Origin: Lenzites betulinus
Taxonomy: Eukaryota; Basidiomycota; Agaricomycetes; Polyporales; Polyporaceae
Direction: 5' to 3'
Assembly (NCBI GenBank): GCA_022264855.1
Contig: JABYQU010000001.1
Coordinates: 310,001-374,000 of the forward strand
Length of the DNA: 64,000 nt
Below, in pieces: positions 35,301 to 47,737 of the stretch. The translations under genes were made by a program, and so were the position numbers. The notes under the pieces are model-generated. The model saw only the letters and a list, made by a program, of their open reading frames with translations, was not told the DNA's origin and did not search any database. Within the stretch, counting starts at the first letter, position 1, and every line of letters starts with the position of its first letter.

Positions 35301-36075
35301 TCGCAAGGAAGACATAAAGCGTTGGAAACTAGTAGTGCCGGTGTGACCCCGCCGTACCGACGCCCGCATTACCCGAGGCCTGGGGGCGCTGGAGTCGGGC
35401 AGTCGATCCGAACGTTGGTAGAGGGGGTTCGGCACGGTCCATTGACATCCCTGGGAGTCGCACGCGCCGTCGCGACCGGCGAACGTTACGCGCGCACGTT
35501 CTAGACCTGGAGCACCAGGGTAGATGGACACGACCTCTCGCCGTTGTGGGGTACCCATTGCATGATATTGATACATAGGCGTAGCGTGGTGTAGCCGACA
35601 TCTCAGAAGCCTGAACTCTTGTTCGCCGGGCGGGGGGCCATGATCCAGGAGGACTGATGTCATTAATCCCGCGCGCATTGCCGTCTGTGTTGCTGCCCTG
35701 TGCGAGGGGCAAGGTCCCGGGGCATAGTTCTGGATATTGCGAGCGCGTGCGACTGGAGATGATTTACGCTATGCCCCAGGGCGGTTTACGTTGGAGTCGG
35801 AGCCTCCGTACGGAGCTTGTCCATGCGCAGATGAAGATTCCCAACCGCTATGTGACCATGTGGCGAATGGGAAAGGTGATGAAGCACGCACTGCTATGTT
35901 GTTCTTGCGCGTGCCTTATTTTACGAAAGCTCAAGTAGGTACTTCGACCATGGCGTAACATAGCTAGTACCTGTCGGGAGAAGATTTATAAAGCGGTTTG
36001 TCAAAGGCCACATCAGCGGAGGCGCGCGCGGGAGGAGCTGTTAAGCGCCAATATGTGATTGGTGGAGAGCGCCGG
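32345..36075. other. 3.7-kb gene-poor region
   Basis: I see no gene I can support. Open frames are short, overlap on both strands, and show no family signature. It presumably holds the glyoxal oxidase promoter at its left side and, at about 35986, a TTATAAAG box for the doubtful gene that follows. A perfect 21-bp minisatellite lies at 33867-33950. Confidence 0.5.
33867..33950. repeat. Perfect 21-bp minisatellite, four copies
   Basis: Four exact head-to-tail copies of GGTGTAAGTGTGCCGTGAGTA at 33867, 33888, 33909 and 33930. Each unit contains two sequences like a 5' splice donor (GTAAGT and GTGAGT). The period is a multiple of three, but the region is not in a recognised gene. Confidence 0.97.
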
Positions 36076-36606
36076 ATGACATCAGCGGGGGCTGCACCGG
36101 TTGTGCTCCTCCCGTGGAATATATCTCCCTTTACCAAAGGGAGCCCCACCATTAAGTCGCCCCAGGCCACAATGCCTTTTGAACAACTACCACCACCGTC
36201 GTCTCGACCATCTCTCTCCCAAGACCAGCCTTCCTCGTCCTCGTCCTCCTCATCGGAGACCACTCCGTCGCTTACGAGTGCGTACTCGAGCGAAGACTCA
36301 CCACCCCTGGAATCGCTTGAACGACTTTCACTACTCGACAAACCCCGCGCGGACACCCTCAGCCACACGATGAACGTTGTCAGCAGCCCCGTGGACGAAA
36401 TGCAGGAGTGGATCATGGACAGAGAGCATTGGCCACAGGTGGAGCAGCAGCAACAGCAGGATCGGAGATGCAAGGGCAAAGACGGCGAACTAAATACGAA
36501 AAGAGAAGGTGAGCCTTCCCACACCGGCGCACTGGTGCTGCATGCCGTCGACCGTGTTTGGGTGTGGATTGAGAGCGCGAAGCGTGGTGATCACGTCAGG
36601 CGATAG
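36076..36606 (+). CDS. Doubtful small Ser/Pro-rich protein
   Basis: A frame of about 176 residues opens at ATG 36076, which is about 85 bp after a TTATAAAG box. ATG 36172 (MPFEQLPPPSSRPS) is an alternative. The content is Ser/Pro/Glu-rich with a serine run (codons at about 36235-36255), then a more structured segment (LESLERLSLLDKPRADTLSH, VDEMQEWIMDREHWPQVEQQ) that could form amphipathic helices. A GTGAGC after KREG (about 36509) could be an intron donor, so the true 3' end is uncertain. It lies just upstream of the alpha-crystallin-domain gene, in the same direction. It may be an independent gene or part of that gene's 5' region. No family recognised. Confidence 0.35.
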   Translation: MTSAGAAPVVLLPWNISPFTKGSPTIKSPQATMPFEQLPPPSSRPSLSQDQPSSSSSSSSETTPSLTSAYSSEDSPPLESLERLSLLDKPRADTLSHTMNVVSSPVDEMQEWIMDREHWPQVEQQQQQDRRCKGKDGELNTKREGEPSHTGALVLHAVDRVWVWIESAKRGDHVRR

Positions 36607-37121
36607 TTGTATTCCGACTTTGCAGCGCGCCCTGACCCGAGCACGCGGGGTGATCCGCGCCGATGTGGGCGAGTGGCCGGGTGACCGCTGGGCGTCGCGG
36701 GACGCTGACGCTGCGGGGGCTGGGAGCGGGCAGCAGTGCGCGATATGGGCTCGGAGGGGCGCGCGCCGCGCGGCGAGGGACGGAGGCGGGGGCGATTGCC
36801 TTTTGGCTTTGAGTTGGCGTTCTTATCGGCTGGTCGCTGGTGTCGGGGACCGGGCGACCGGGAGGGGCAGCCGTGCGCGTGCGCAGGGCGGCCAACCCTT
36901 GCAAACATATTTGCCGAGTCCGAGTCCGACGACGGTCGACCATGTTGCGCTCATCTGATCTCCTCAACTGATCCATTTCTCACTCCTCCCTCGCAGCCTC
37001 TTCTCTCCCTTTCCCCTCTCCCTCTCCCTCCTCCGCCCGCCCCGTCCTCCCACGCAGGACGTCCTCCTTCACCAAGCGACACGCCTCGTTCCACAGCCCT
37101 AGAGAGGTCCCGCTGCCGCCC

Positions 37122-38493
37122 ATGCCCCACCGAGAGCCCTACGGTGCCGCCACCTCCCAGGCCCAGGGTTCCTCAGCCGCTGTTTCCGACTCTGGCTCCT
37201 CTCCTCGTCTGTCTCGTCTGTCTTCCGACGCCCCGCACGCCTACGACGACCACGTAGCAGGCACTTCTTCCGACAGCACGCCTTCCTCTTCGTCTTCACC
37301 CCCCACTTCGTCAGCAGGTGACTCCAAAATGAGCCGAGTCCCCGAGTACATGGACTACCAGGGGGCATCGTCGTCCGCCAGTACGCATTTCCATTCCTCG
37401 CGCGCTGTCGCCCCCCAGCCCCGTCCTCAGTCACCAAGGATGCCCTCGTCCTCGTCTACCTCCGTGCCCCTCTTCGCGCGGCCCTACTCATCTCCCGATG
37501 CATCAAGGCCCTCGCAAAGCGGAATTCTTGCCCCGCGGCCGATGCGGCCGCCGGGCGTACCTGATCGCGGGTCAACTGCCAGCCTGCCCCTGCCCGCAGA
37601 CACCCCGTACCACGTCCTGCCCACCTTGTCCGGCGGACCTATCCTCGAAGACCAGGAGATGCGATCCGCCGCCCCCTCGCGACCGAGTTCGAGCCGCCCG
37701 TCTGTCGCCGCTCCCTCCCATCAGTCCTCGACGTCATCGATACCGTCATCGTCGGGATGGCAGGCGCGGCGCTCCCCGACGCTCGTCTCTGATCTGGAGC
37801 ACGACGAGTTTATGTCGCTCGTCGCTAACCGCATCTTCGACCGCGCGTTCTCGTCCGCTGCACGCATGGACTCGGACAGCGCCTCTTCCATCATGTCTGA
37901 CCGCCCGCTTCCGCCGCCCGCGCCGCCGACGGTCCTCACCCCGCCGCCTCCGCCGCTGAGCACAGACCGTGGCCCGACCGCGCCGTACGAGCCGTTCCTC
38001 GCACATGCGCCCGCCCCCAGGACAGCTTCATCGCCGTGGACACGAAGCCCACCGAGTATCGGCTGCTGGTCCGTTTACCTGGTTTCAGACGCGATGCGAT
38101 GTGAGCACCACGTTTTCGTCACGTGTCCCCACCCTGGGAGTGCTAACCATAACGCCGTCGCGCCTATCAGCACTGTCTCAACCCGCAAGCGGCGCGTTCT
38201 CCATGTCGTAGCTGACTCATGGGAGCCCGACGGCGGTGAGTGTCCACTCTTCACGCTCCATGCTGCGGCAGCGCTAATAAGTGGATCCTTTATTTGTGTT
38301 CAATCATCCTTCCTCGCCCTCGCGCTGTATTGTCACGCCGCCGACACCTTTTCCTGCAACCCCCACAGGTCATTTTGAGCAACGCATATCGTTCGGCTAC
38401 GACGCGATCCTCGCCCACGTACGTGCCGAGTTCGACGGTGAAAACCTTCAGGTGATCGTCCCGAGACGGGTGGTCCCCATGACGTACCAATAA
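37122..38493 (+). CDS. Alpha-crystallin/Hsp20-like domain protein with long disordered N-terminus
   Basis: The first about 270 residues are Ser/Pro-rich and disordered (start MPHREPYGAATSQ). The C-terminal about 90 residues match an alpha-crystallin (HSP20/p23-like) beta-sandwich: TEYRLLVRLPGFRRDAI, then TVSTRKRRVLHVVADSW, then FEQRISFGYDAILAHVRAEF and DGENLQVIVPRR. Small heat-shock proteins have the same order of strands. Two introns in the domain are clear (donor GTGAGC at about 38099, acceptor CAG at about 38170, and donor GTGAGT at about 38236, acceptor CAG at about 38370). Between 37930 and 38021 the frame has to shift by +2. A canonical intron for this is not obvious, because the best phase-0 donor is GTCCTC. 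The lack of the IxI tail motif and the long N-terminus differ from true chaperones, so a regulatory role is possible. The stop TAA is at 38491-38493. Confidence 0.7.
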
Positions 38494-41400
38494 TCCCCCA
38501 CGGGATTGATGGGCGTCCCGGCGCTCGGTCCTGGCTCCCCTCTGCTCCCCTTCTGCCGTATCTCCCCGGTCCTCTGGCGGCTACCGCTCCCCCATGCGGA
38601 GAGGTTCCCCTCTCCCATTACTGTCTGCGCATCCCCTTGCGACAGTAGTTCCGGACCCGTTACGTGCAAACGTGGGTACGGGTGTCGGAGCGGCATGCTT
38701 GCCGACTGCCATAAACGGCCACCTCACTCGCAGGACGGGCGCACGGCCACTCCCAGGACAAGGACACGGGGACCGCATACCCCAGTAATTATCATGTCAC
38801 GATCCATATTCCCCTCACGATGACTATAACCAGCCGCGCGGTGCGGCTTAATGAGCTACCCATATCCCACTTACTGCGTTGGTCAGCGCGTCCTCCGATA
38901 TCGCATTCTGCCGCCCATCCATATCCATCTATCACTTGTCCTGCCGTGCTCATCGCCCTTCTGCCCTGTTCGCCGAACTTCCCAAACCGCTTCGTCGCAC
39001 GCTCACCTATCGGCCATCGCGCATCGCAATCGCACGAATCATCGACGCTCAACTTTAACGCTATCCACCGCCCGCTTCCCCCATCCCCTCCTCCGGTAAC
39101 GGTTCGCCATACCCACGCAATCCCGTATGCGGAACGCACGCTTTTCCCGCTCCGCCCCGCCGTTGTCGCTGCCACTAGCCGTATTCCCTCTTATACGCCA
39201 TCCCCCACTGCTCACTATTGCGCACATACGTATCATTTGCATCTGCTTTGTAGGGCTTTTGTCACATAGACGCATATATCCACCCAGTCTGTGTACGCGG
39301 ACGCCCGCCTGCTCCCTGCGCTATCGCACCGCATGCCCCGGCGCGGGACGCGGAACACATCCACGAAGCTCTCGGATCCCCCGACAAGCTCGGCCGCATC
39401 AGTTCTCCAGACACAACACTGTATGGCAGCGTCTCCTGAGCCACCGCAGACAAACGCTATCGCGGACGCCTCAGCCGTGGCACGGCGCGGGGAGTTAGAA
39501 TGGCAATAGCTCCCGCGAGCGTTCGTGCGGCGGGCCAGTGGCCAGGATCGCGCGCACACGGCTGGGACGAGGGAACTCGCGAAGGGCCCGCTAGGACGGA
39601 GCTCCAAGCTTCGGCGCTACTCCTTGGGGGCTTCGCACTGGGAGCGCCGACACGAGGCTGGCGTCCGAGGATTGCGTCCGGCCGAGGAACACACCGCTGC
39701 GGTATGCCGGGCGGCGGCGTCTTCGACTTAAGGCTTTCGCTGGATCCCAAGTCGAAGTCATTGTCTAGCGTTGAGCTCAAGATGACGCGGAAGTGGAAGA
39801 CGACGGCCCTTCCGGATGCTAGGACGCGTGGGGCGTGACTCCCGCCGGCGGCGTTATGGGCTTTGGATTTTCGCTACTTTTCCGGACCTTTGCCCTCCAC
39901 CTGCTTCCCCAGCCTTCCCCCTCCGCTCCCTGCAATCGGCGTAACACGGTACTGTTTACCCCATACTTATCTTCCGGAACCGGAAATCCCGCGCAGGACT
40001 ATTCCATGTAACTCGTCTCACCCCTTGCTCTGCTACCCCGCACGCGCCCCAAATTTCAATCATCTCCATCACCACTGTACAGTACCCAAACTGCCAACTG
40101 AGCTCACCCCCCGCATGCTTACTTTTAGACCATCGATCGCTGTCGATACGCATCGTCTTGCCTTCGTCATCGACATTGACAACAACATCACTAGCACGTC
40201 CTCGCCGATCTCGCGCTATCCGTCCGTTCCCTTCTCGCCGCTCCCGTATCATTGACATGTATATATGTACCGCGTTCCTTCACACTCCGCCTCGCTTTCT
40301 CGCCGCCCACTGCTCGGTGCGCTCGCCTGTACATGTGCTCCGTACTAATACTGTATATGTTGTGTCTTAATCTGTTATGTGTCGTAATATAGTTGCTCCG
40401 TCGCATGTGCCTGCTCTTGAGTGCCTGTCTGCTATTATGAGGAGCTTGGCAGCGATCGATGTCATGATCCCGATTCTCAATAGCCACAATCTCGTTGAGG
40501 CGTTGTGCAATTGTGCGTGTGATTCGGCCACGGTGTCTGAAATGCATGATATCCGGATTCATCAACGCATATGACGACATGGTCATCGGATACTCAAAGA
40601 TCCCTTTGTATTTCCGGTCTCGCGACTCGCGAGGCTGTGGTCTGCTACTTGCGCGCACCGAGGGGCGATAGACCGATAGGCCCCACGAGTGTGTTGTCTC
40701 GCGGCAGCGTCGATTTGTCGTGGCGTACGTATAAAATACGGAGTGTCTCTTGTATCTCGAATTCACCTACAGTTCGGTATGCGTCATGATGCAGGTGGCC
40801 TTTGCCTCATCTCATCATGACGCGCTAGATATTCTCGCCGTACGTGTACCTTGCAACTTGCGCTGACCCCTTGGACCCCTTTCCGGAGTATACGAATTCG
40901 CATCGTTCGTGAGGACATTCCCAGTGATCTCCGCAGCCCGACAAGGAAGGGAGAACATTAGCCACGTTTTCTGTTCGTACGCCTGCCAATACCAATGGGT
41001 ACACTATCTCGCTCGTGTACCTATCCGGTCTGATACTGCTCTGATGCGCTCCTGTGTTCCTTAGTAGTCACCACTCACCAGTGGCGGGTCGCGCGTGTCC
41101 ACTGTCGATATCGCAGCCAACTCCGATGTCGTGGTTCAGGAGCACATCACCGTGCACCTGAGATACGGAGCGACTGCATCAAGTCAGACTAGGGCGGCCA
41201 AGTGCGGTCAAGTGGAGTGGGCTTTACGTACCGCGTGTGGCACGAGGTACTTTCCGGGAGGGCGGAGCGGCAGCTTGAGCAATTTAGACTCGAAGGATAA
41301 TCCGTGTCCGGTCATCCCTGGTACCTGCGCCCGCCACGGATGTACCAACCATCCCGGAGGAACGGTACCTGGCTATGTTGGATGCTGCCTTGTGCCGCCC

Positions 41401-41620
41401 CTGTGTAGAGGTGACCTTGACCTTGAAGATTGCTCGCAGTTCCGCACGAGCCGTGAGGCAGGAGGACACGAGATGCACACGAGATGCCGCCCGCGTTTGT
41501 CACAACCACCCGGTGCCGGTACCGTGTAGCCCGTCATACACGGTTCGCGCGTGTATACCAGGCGTCGCGCCACAGCCACGCGGAGGACAGGCTGCACACG
41601 GGGACGGCCACGACGCGCAC
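38494..41620. other. Gene-poor 3.1-kb region
   Basis: C- and T-rich on the plus strand from 38500 to 40300, without credible coding frames. It may include a long 3' UTR of the preceding gene. From about 40300 to 41600 nothing is recognised. The open frames at 38820-39269, 39863-40255 and 41095-41529 lack any family signature and I do not support them as genes. Confidence 0.5.
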
Positions 41621-44096
41621 TCAACTTGAGCCGCCTCCCCCTCCGCGCGTCCGCGCATCCCCGCCCCCGCTTGCACCTTTGCCCACACAGCCCGCACGAG
41701 CGTTCCCGCGTCCTGTTCTTTCCCCGGCGGAAGAGTCGTCGCGGGGCGACACCTCCGTCTGTCCGGGTGCCGCGGCGGGGTTGTGCACGCTCGCCCCACG
41801 CCCCCACTCGCGCGCGCGCTCGCCCCAGTCCTCGCGGACACCCCAGACATGGTCCGCGCTCAAGCGCGGGGCGGGCGGGCGGTCCGCGGGGTTGGGTACA
41901 GCGGCCTTTTGGGCGGAGAGGGTCTCGTGCACGCACGCTTCCTCGGCGAAATCCGACGACGGACGGGCGGCCACGCGCTGGTATTCGCCGGACCTACGGT
42001 GGGACGGACGGCTCACACTGGCAGAAGGAGAAGCGGACGCGCGGGAAGGCGCGGAGGGCGTGGGGGAGGCGGCGGACGTCTCCCATTTGCGCGCGGAGGG
42101 AGGGAGCGGCGCCCATTGCTCGTCTCGGGCGTAGCTCGCGCTCGTCATCTCGAGAAGCCGCGAGAGCGCGCGCTTGAATGCGAACTGCTCGTCCTTGCCT
42201 GATCAGACCAGGCTCATCAGTACGTGGTTCCTCCGACGGCTCGAATTAAATCGCACCCGAGAATATGGATAACTTGTCCAAGGCGAGCGGTGCGCTCGGG
42301 GCACGTTCGCGCTCCATGTTCGGCGCATCGTACGAAGAGACGTTTGGCCGATACACGTCCTGCGTTTCCCCGACTGCCTCTGCCATCATGACATCTACAT
42401 CGTCCGATAGTCTCCGGTTGCCTTCAGTGTTCGTGCGTGATTCAGGCTGGGCGTCGGGGAAGAACAACTGCTCAGGTTGCGCCTCTGCGAGGCACACTAT
42501 ACGGCACCGCGCTTCATAGAGGGCATCGATGAGAGATATGAAACGTCGTGCTTGGTCCTTGACCGAGAGGGTGAGAACGGGTATTGAAGTCACTACGAAG
42601 GTCCGGTATCTTGAAGCCAATGTGATGTAGTCGGCCGGGCCGAGAGACTGGGGGTCAGGTCAGCTGTGATGGTCAAAGTAGATGACTCTATGCACACATA
42701 CCTCATCGCAAAGCTCGGAGAACTTGAACATGCAGACGCCATCGGCAGGCCACTCGCATGGAACGCGGATCCTTCGACCGAACACTGCAAGTTCCGTTTC
42801 TGAAGCTTCGGGTACTCGTGTCGGTCATTTTAGCAGGCATTAGAAGCGCACCCCGACGTACCGCTGCTGCTGTGGGTGAGAGACTTCAATGCCGTTTCGA
42901 AGTCCGCGCGCCGTTCGCTCATGTACCAGCTTCTTTCACCTTCGTTTCCCCTCACCTCTCTCCAATCCTGCGTCGCACGCATCACTATTACTGGACATCT
43001 GGCCTTCAGCGCCTCCACGAACGGTTCCAGGCGTTCCCGCTGTACGCCGTTCTTGTATAGATCGTCCGGCACTTTGTTGGAGGTCCCAACAACAATGCCG
43101 CCCATCCGCCAAAACCACGAGAGTACGTCTGCGAGCAGGGTCGCGCTAGAGACATCTAGCAGCTGGACTTCGTCAAACACGAGTAGCCAATGACGCAGAA
43201 TAAGGCGTTGAGCCACGGCATATGCGATGGATGGTTCAAGTGAAGTGCGCGACAACGAGAAGGACATGTTGGTCGCGCGGGTCCAGCGGGCGGGGAGCGA
43301 TCCGCTGTGCAGAAGTTGCCGCCATTGATCGCGGATGACCTTGTTCCAGGATTGAGAAGGTTTACCGTCGAGTTCGGACGGGGCGTCGGACGCGTATAGA
43401 ACTGCCATTCGGCGACGGGTTTCCTCCCAGACGGCACGGTATATCTCCAACACGAGCTCGCTGTAGTGTTTGCGCGCCTTAAACGGTGTGGGGACAGTTG
43501 AGAGCCAGAGGTCAACGATAAAGCTTTTACCAGAGCCTGGTGGTCCGGTGATCAGCAAACCCTATGGAGCCCAAGTACGACGTCAACGTTTCCTCTCGCG
43601 TAACGTCGTTATAGACATACCTTCGGTGTCGTGAGGGATTCGATTTCTTCAGCATGTGTGCGAACGCGAATGAGACCGTGTGAGGAGCCGCTTTGTTGTA
43701 CAGGTTCCGTGGCGGCCCACCACGGACCGAGATCTTCGTCCTCCGGATAAAGTGACCGCGAAGAAACCGAATGTTTCTGGTTCAGGTGCCTTGCCAAAAC
43801 TGCTGGAGGAGCATAGCCTTCCAACTCCGTATGCAGTCTTCTGAGCTTTTGAAGAAGCGGTCAGTAAGCTCTGCGCTTGTGATGAGCTGAAAGTTTCAAT
43901 ACTCTACCTGCATGATAACTCGAATTTGTTCCTCATCTTTCTTGACACGGCCGAGGGCAATTAAACCGCGATATCGTTCCAGTAAGTCAATCTGGGCGGG
44001 AAGATTGGTATGTGCACTTCTGGCTTCTGTACGCAAATATCCTGCCCCTCCTCGAGCAGTTCTTAAGGAGCTGCGCCGGGCCACATGCAGCCCCAT
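41621..44096 (-). CDS. AFG1: AFG1-like ATPase (LACE1 family), mitochondrial
   Basis: A conserved AAA-type P-loop ATPase of the mitochondrial inner membrane, linked to quality control of respiratory-chain subunits. I chose ATG 44096, which gives an arginine-rich presequence (MGLHVARRSSLRTARGGAGY). ATG 44249 in the same frame would add 51 residues that look unlike a targeting signal. Motifs: LERYRGLIALGRVKKDEEQ, Walker A in LLITGPPGSGKSFIVDLW, Walker B in WLLVFDEVQLLDV, then GGIVVGTSNKVPDDLYKNGVQ with the sensor Asn. The C-terminal part has LGPADYITLASRYRTF and RRFISLIDALYEARCRIVCLA. A last intron joins IFSG to KDEQFAFKRALSRLLEM. After that the frame runs on for about 160 Ser/Pro/Arg/Gly-rich residues, whereas the family normally ends soon after this helix. 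Divergent from SEY1. Confidence 0.9.
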
Positions 44097-44332
44097 TGCA
44101 TGGTCTATGGTGTTAGCAGACACACAAGGAAGCCACATTAAACTGAACTTCCTCTGGAGATGTGCCGGACCCAGCCGTTCAGTGGGAGCCTGTTTTGCGC
44201 TAAACGGGACGTGTGTGCCAGCTGTGATGTCACGTGGAGCGGAATCCATAGCGCGTCGCGCAGCGGCAGCACGAGTTGCACACCTCCTTCGTCAGGACAC
44301 CATCCCTAATTCTCGTTCTGACCACGACTATC
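44097..44332. promoter_or_regulatory. Shared divergent promoter AFG1/SEY1
   Basis: Only about 236 bp separate the two start codons (84 bp if the AFG1 upstream ATG is used). Both promoters must lie here. No TATA box is obvious, which is common for housekeeping pairs. Confidence 0.6.
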
Positions 44333-47300
44333 ATGGCGACAGCCAGCTTTAACGATACGACGACCGGAAAGTCGAATGGCTTGTCATCTGCAGCGCGGAC
44401 GCCCACCGCAAACGGTCACTACGCCAACGGCAGTGCAGCGACCTCGGATGCCAGCTCGGAACGAGTTCAGATTATCAACGACGAGAAGGAATTCAGGTGT
44501 GCTCGCCGACATGGCCCGCGCGCACAGCTACTGATATGACTGGCCCGCAAGCCCTGCGCTGACGGGGCAGATCGAGAAGTGGGGTCTAGGACATGCGGGG
44601 TTCGACTACGATATTGTTGCGGTCTTTGGTTCTCAATCGACCGGGAAAAGTACGTGTATACACAAATATTCTATGGCAGTCTACTAAACGTATTGTACCA
44701 GGTACATTGCTCAATCGACTATTTGGAACGAACTTCGATGTTATGGACGAGACGAAACGGCAGCAGACAACCAAGGGTGCGTTCCTCACCGCCTCAGCTA
44801 CTGCGGTCTGTCGCTTATATACCGTGCTCTAGGTATATGGATGTGTAAGGCTAAAGGTGCAAACCTGCTTGTGATGGACGTAGAAGGGACGGACGGACGG
44901 GAACGTGGGGAGGACCAGGTGCGCCCACTGTGTTCTGGAGTGACATCATCAACTGAACTTTCTGAAGGACTTCGAACGCAAATCTGCGCTATTCTCTCTG
45001 GCATCTTCAGAGGTCCTCATTGTTAACTTGTGGGAGCATCAAGTTGGCTTGTACCAGGGTGCGAACATGGGGTTGCTCAAGACGGTGTTCGAAGTCAACC
45101 TCGGACTATTCGGTAAGAAGACGCCTGACGGGTGAGTGAACTGCTCCTCATTCCCAAACCCTCTCTTACAATCTACGAAGCCGGAATCAACGCACCTTGC
45201 TGCTTTTCGTCATTCGTGACTACATCGGCACGACCCCCTTGGCGAACCTTCAGGCGACCCTCTTCGCTGACATGCTGAAGATCTGGGACACACTGTCTAA
45301 GCCTCCGGAGCTCAAGGACAAGCAGCTATCTGACTACTTTGACCTGTCGTTTGCTGCTCTACCTCACAAGATTCTGGCCGCGGACAAGTTCGAGAGTGAC
45401 GCGAAGGAGCTGAGTCGTCGGTTCCTGGACAAGACCAGGGAGGATTATGTGTTCTCACCGCAGTACCATAAGCGAATTCCGGCCGACGGAGCCGCGTTCT
45501 ACATGGAGGGTATTTGGGTATGTCGAGGCTGTCTTGCACCGAAACACTACTGACCAACTTGGCAACAGGAACAAGTCCAGAGCAACAAGGACCTTGACTT
45601 ACCTACTCAACAAGAGTTGCTTGCACAGTTCCGCTGCGATGAGATCGCGACCGCCGCTCTGGCTGAATTTAGTGAGCAGGCGAAGCCGCAAAAGAGGCCG
45701 ATAGACTCTGGCAAGGTCGTTGAGGGTCTTGGGAAGATGATGCGTGCTTGGCGAACCTTCGCGATTGGTACGAGCTCATCTACGTTACTAATCAGTGTTC
45801 ACTGACGGTCGTCTCCTTGCAGAGCGTTATGACCGCGACGCGTCGCGCTACCACCAGGGTGTGTACAAGCGGAAGCGCGCAGACCTCGTCGGGGTCATCG
45901 ATTCCACGCTCTCGCCACTCTTCCTTGGGCAGCTGAAGAACTTGCACAAAGCAAGTCTCGGGACATACAAGAAGGAGATGTTGGACGGTATGAAGGGCGA
46001 GGGCTACAATTTCGCAGACGTTGTCGCGGCAGCACGTGAGCGTCTTGAAACGCGGTTCCTGGAGGGCGCAAAGGAGGCACTTGTCGAGGGCACAGACTGG
46101 AGCTATGAGGAGGAACTACAGTTGTTGCGCGAGGAGGCTCGTGTGGTCGCGGATCAGTGCAGGAAAGACGAGACGAAGAAGATGGTCAACGTCATCGAGG
46201 TACGCAATGTCTCCGTGGCACATCTAATGGACTGTGCGCTCAATACTAGACCATTCAGCGCAACTTCAAGAAGCAAATCTCGGAGCCCGTAGACCTGTTC
46301 CTCAACAAACCTACTTCCGACATGTGGGACAAGGTACTGAAACTGTTCCGCGAGACGCTCGAGAAGGCGGAGGCAACATATCTGGCTAAGGCGAAAAGTG
46401 CGTGTGACCCACGGGAACCTCCAATTTGCAGTTGCTCATTGGGCGACCAGGCTTCGACTGTACCGAGGAGGAGAATACTACCGCTCTAACTACGCTACGG
46501 AAGCGCGCATGGTTGGTACTCCGCGCGAAGATCGACGAACAGACCGCGGATACGGTGTTCCTGGGAAAACTCCGGACATACTTCGAGGAGCGCTTCCGCT
46601 ACGATGAGAACGGCGTACCGAGAGTTTGGCGGCCGGAGGATGACATTGACGGTGCTTTCCGCAACGCGAAGGAGCAGGTTTGTCCCCTCAGCCGGTCAAG
46701 CCACATTCAGTCTGGCTCACCATGTGTTACTTTACCACCAGACGCTTGAGCTCATCTCGCTATACTGGAAGATCAAGCCCACTGACTCATCCTTGGAGTT
46801 CACTTTACCATCCGACACATCTGACTCGCTGGCTACTGGGGAGGAGTTCGACTTCCAATCGACCCTGGTTGTATTTTCAGAGACGAAGGCGCTGGACCTA
46901 ACAAACCGCTTCCGGCGGGACGCGGACGCGTTCTACGTCGAGGCGAAGCGGAGTACGGTGTCGAGCGTTGCGCAAATCCCGGTCTGGGTCTATGGCATGC
47001 TCGTCGTGCTCGGCTGGAACGAGGCAATGGTTGTCCTTTTCAACCCGCTCTACTTTGCGATGATGCTGGTGTTGCTGGCGAGCGTGTATGTTGCTTTGCT
47101 CCTATGATCAAGAACCATCCACTGATACTCTCCGCCGCGCAGATGGATCATCATTCAGCTCGGCATGGTCGGCCCGGTACTACAGATAGTCAAGACCCTT
47201 GGCGGCGAGGTTCACCGGCAGGTCGATCACCGCTTGCGGGAACACTTCACGCAACCGCAGCTTGCCCAACCCGTCCGCGCATCGTCGTCGCGCTCTGCCA

Positions 47301-47356
47301 CTTACAGGGAGGACGAAGACGATAAGGGGAGGCGGATGAAGACCGAGCCTATGTAG
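44333..47356 (+). CDS. SEY1: SEY1, atlastin/RHD3-like GTPase for ER membrane fusion
   Basis: A dynamin-like GTPase that drives homotypic fusion of endoplasmic reticulum tubules. The start at 44333 gives a short disordered leader ([16 protein letters not shown]). The GTPase domain then follows. G1 is [18 protein letters not shown], split by an intron after GK. G3 is [16 protein letters not shown], followed by [20 protein letters not shown], and G4 is [17 protein letters not shown]. The helical middle includes [55 protein letters not shown] and [17 protein letters not shown]. Near the C-terminus two membrane segments form a hairpin ([19 protein letters not shown] and [17 protein letters not shown]), then an amphipathic tail. 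About ten exons. Length and order match the family. Confidence 0.95.
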
Positions 47357-47737
47357 GCTTGCTTGCCTGGGAGTCATTGCGATACCTTGTCGGGTTTGGA
47401 GTGGATGGACGCGCGGCGGGACTACCGTCTGACTTGCCCTTGATGTTATTTACGCTTTCGATGTAATTATTTGCCACGGGATTTACTACTCATCACAATG
47501 ACTTAGACGGATGCCATGATATAGGCGAGTGGTTAACCGTTGTTGTACGGTGACATGACGGCTGTCTTTAGCAAGATGACGCCGTTTCCATCCTTCGCAC
47601 AGCCTGTTACATAGTAGTACGTATACATCATCCCACTAATGTTCTTTCTACTCTGCACTGACAGCACGTTGCCTACAGTGTACGCCGTCAACATCTCACA
47701 CCATCTGCAGGGCGATGCAACTCACCAAGAATCACAT
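47357..47737. other. Convergent 3' intergenic interval
   Basis: Lies between the ends of SEY1 (plus) and the first BTB gene (minus). It should contain both 3' UTRs. Nothing else seen. Confidence 0.4.

Noticed and set aside
38820..39269. A 149-residue plus-strand frame after the alpha-crystallin gene
   Set aside because: His/Pro/Ser-rich translation of a C-rich region. It has no signature and is probably 3' UTR or intergenic.
41373..42177. Several overlapping long frames on both strands
   Set aside because: They are shadows of the GC-rich low-complexity C-terminal exon of AFG1 and have no family signature.
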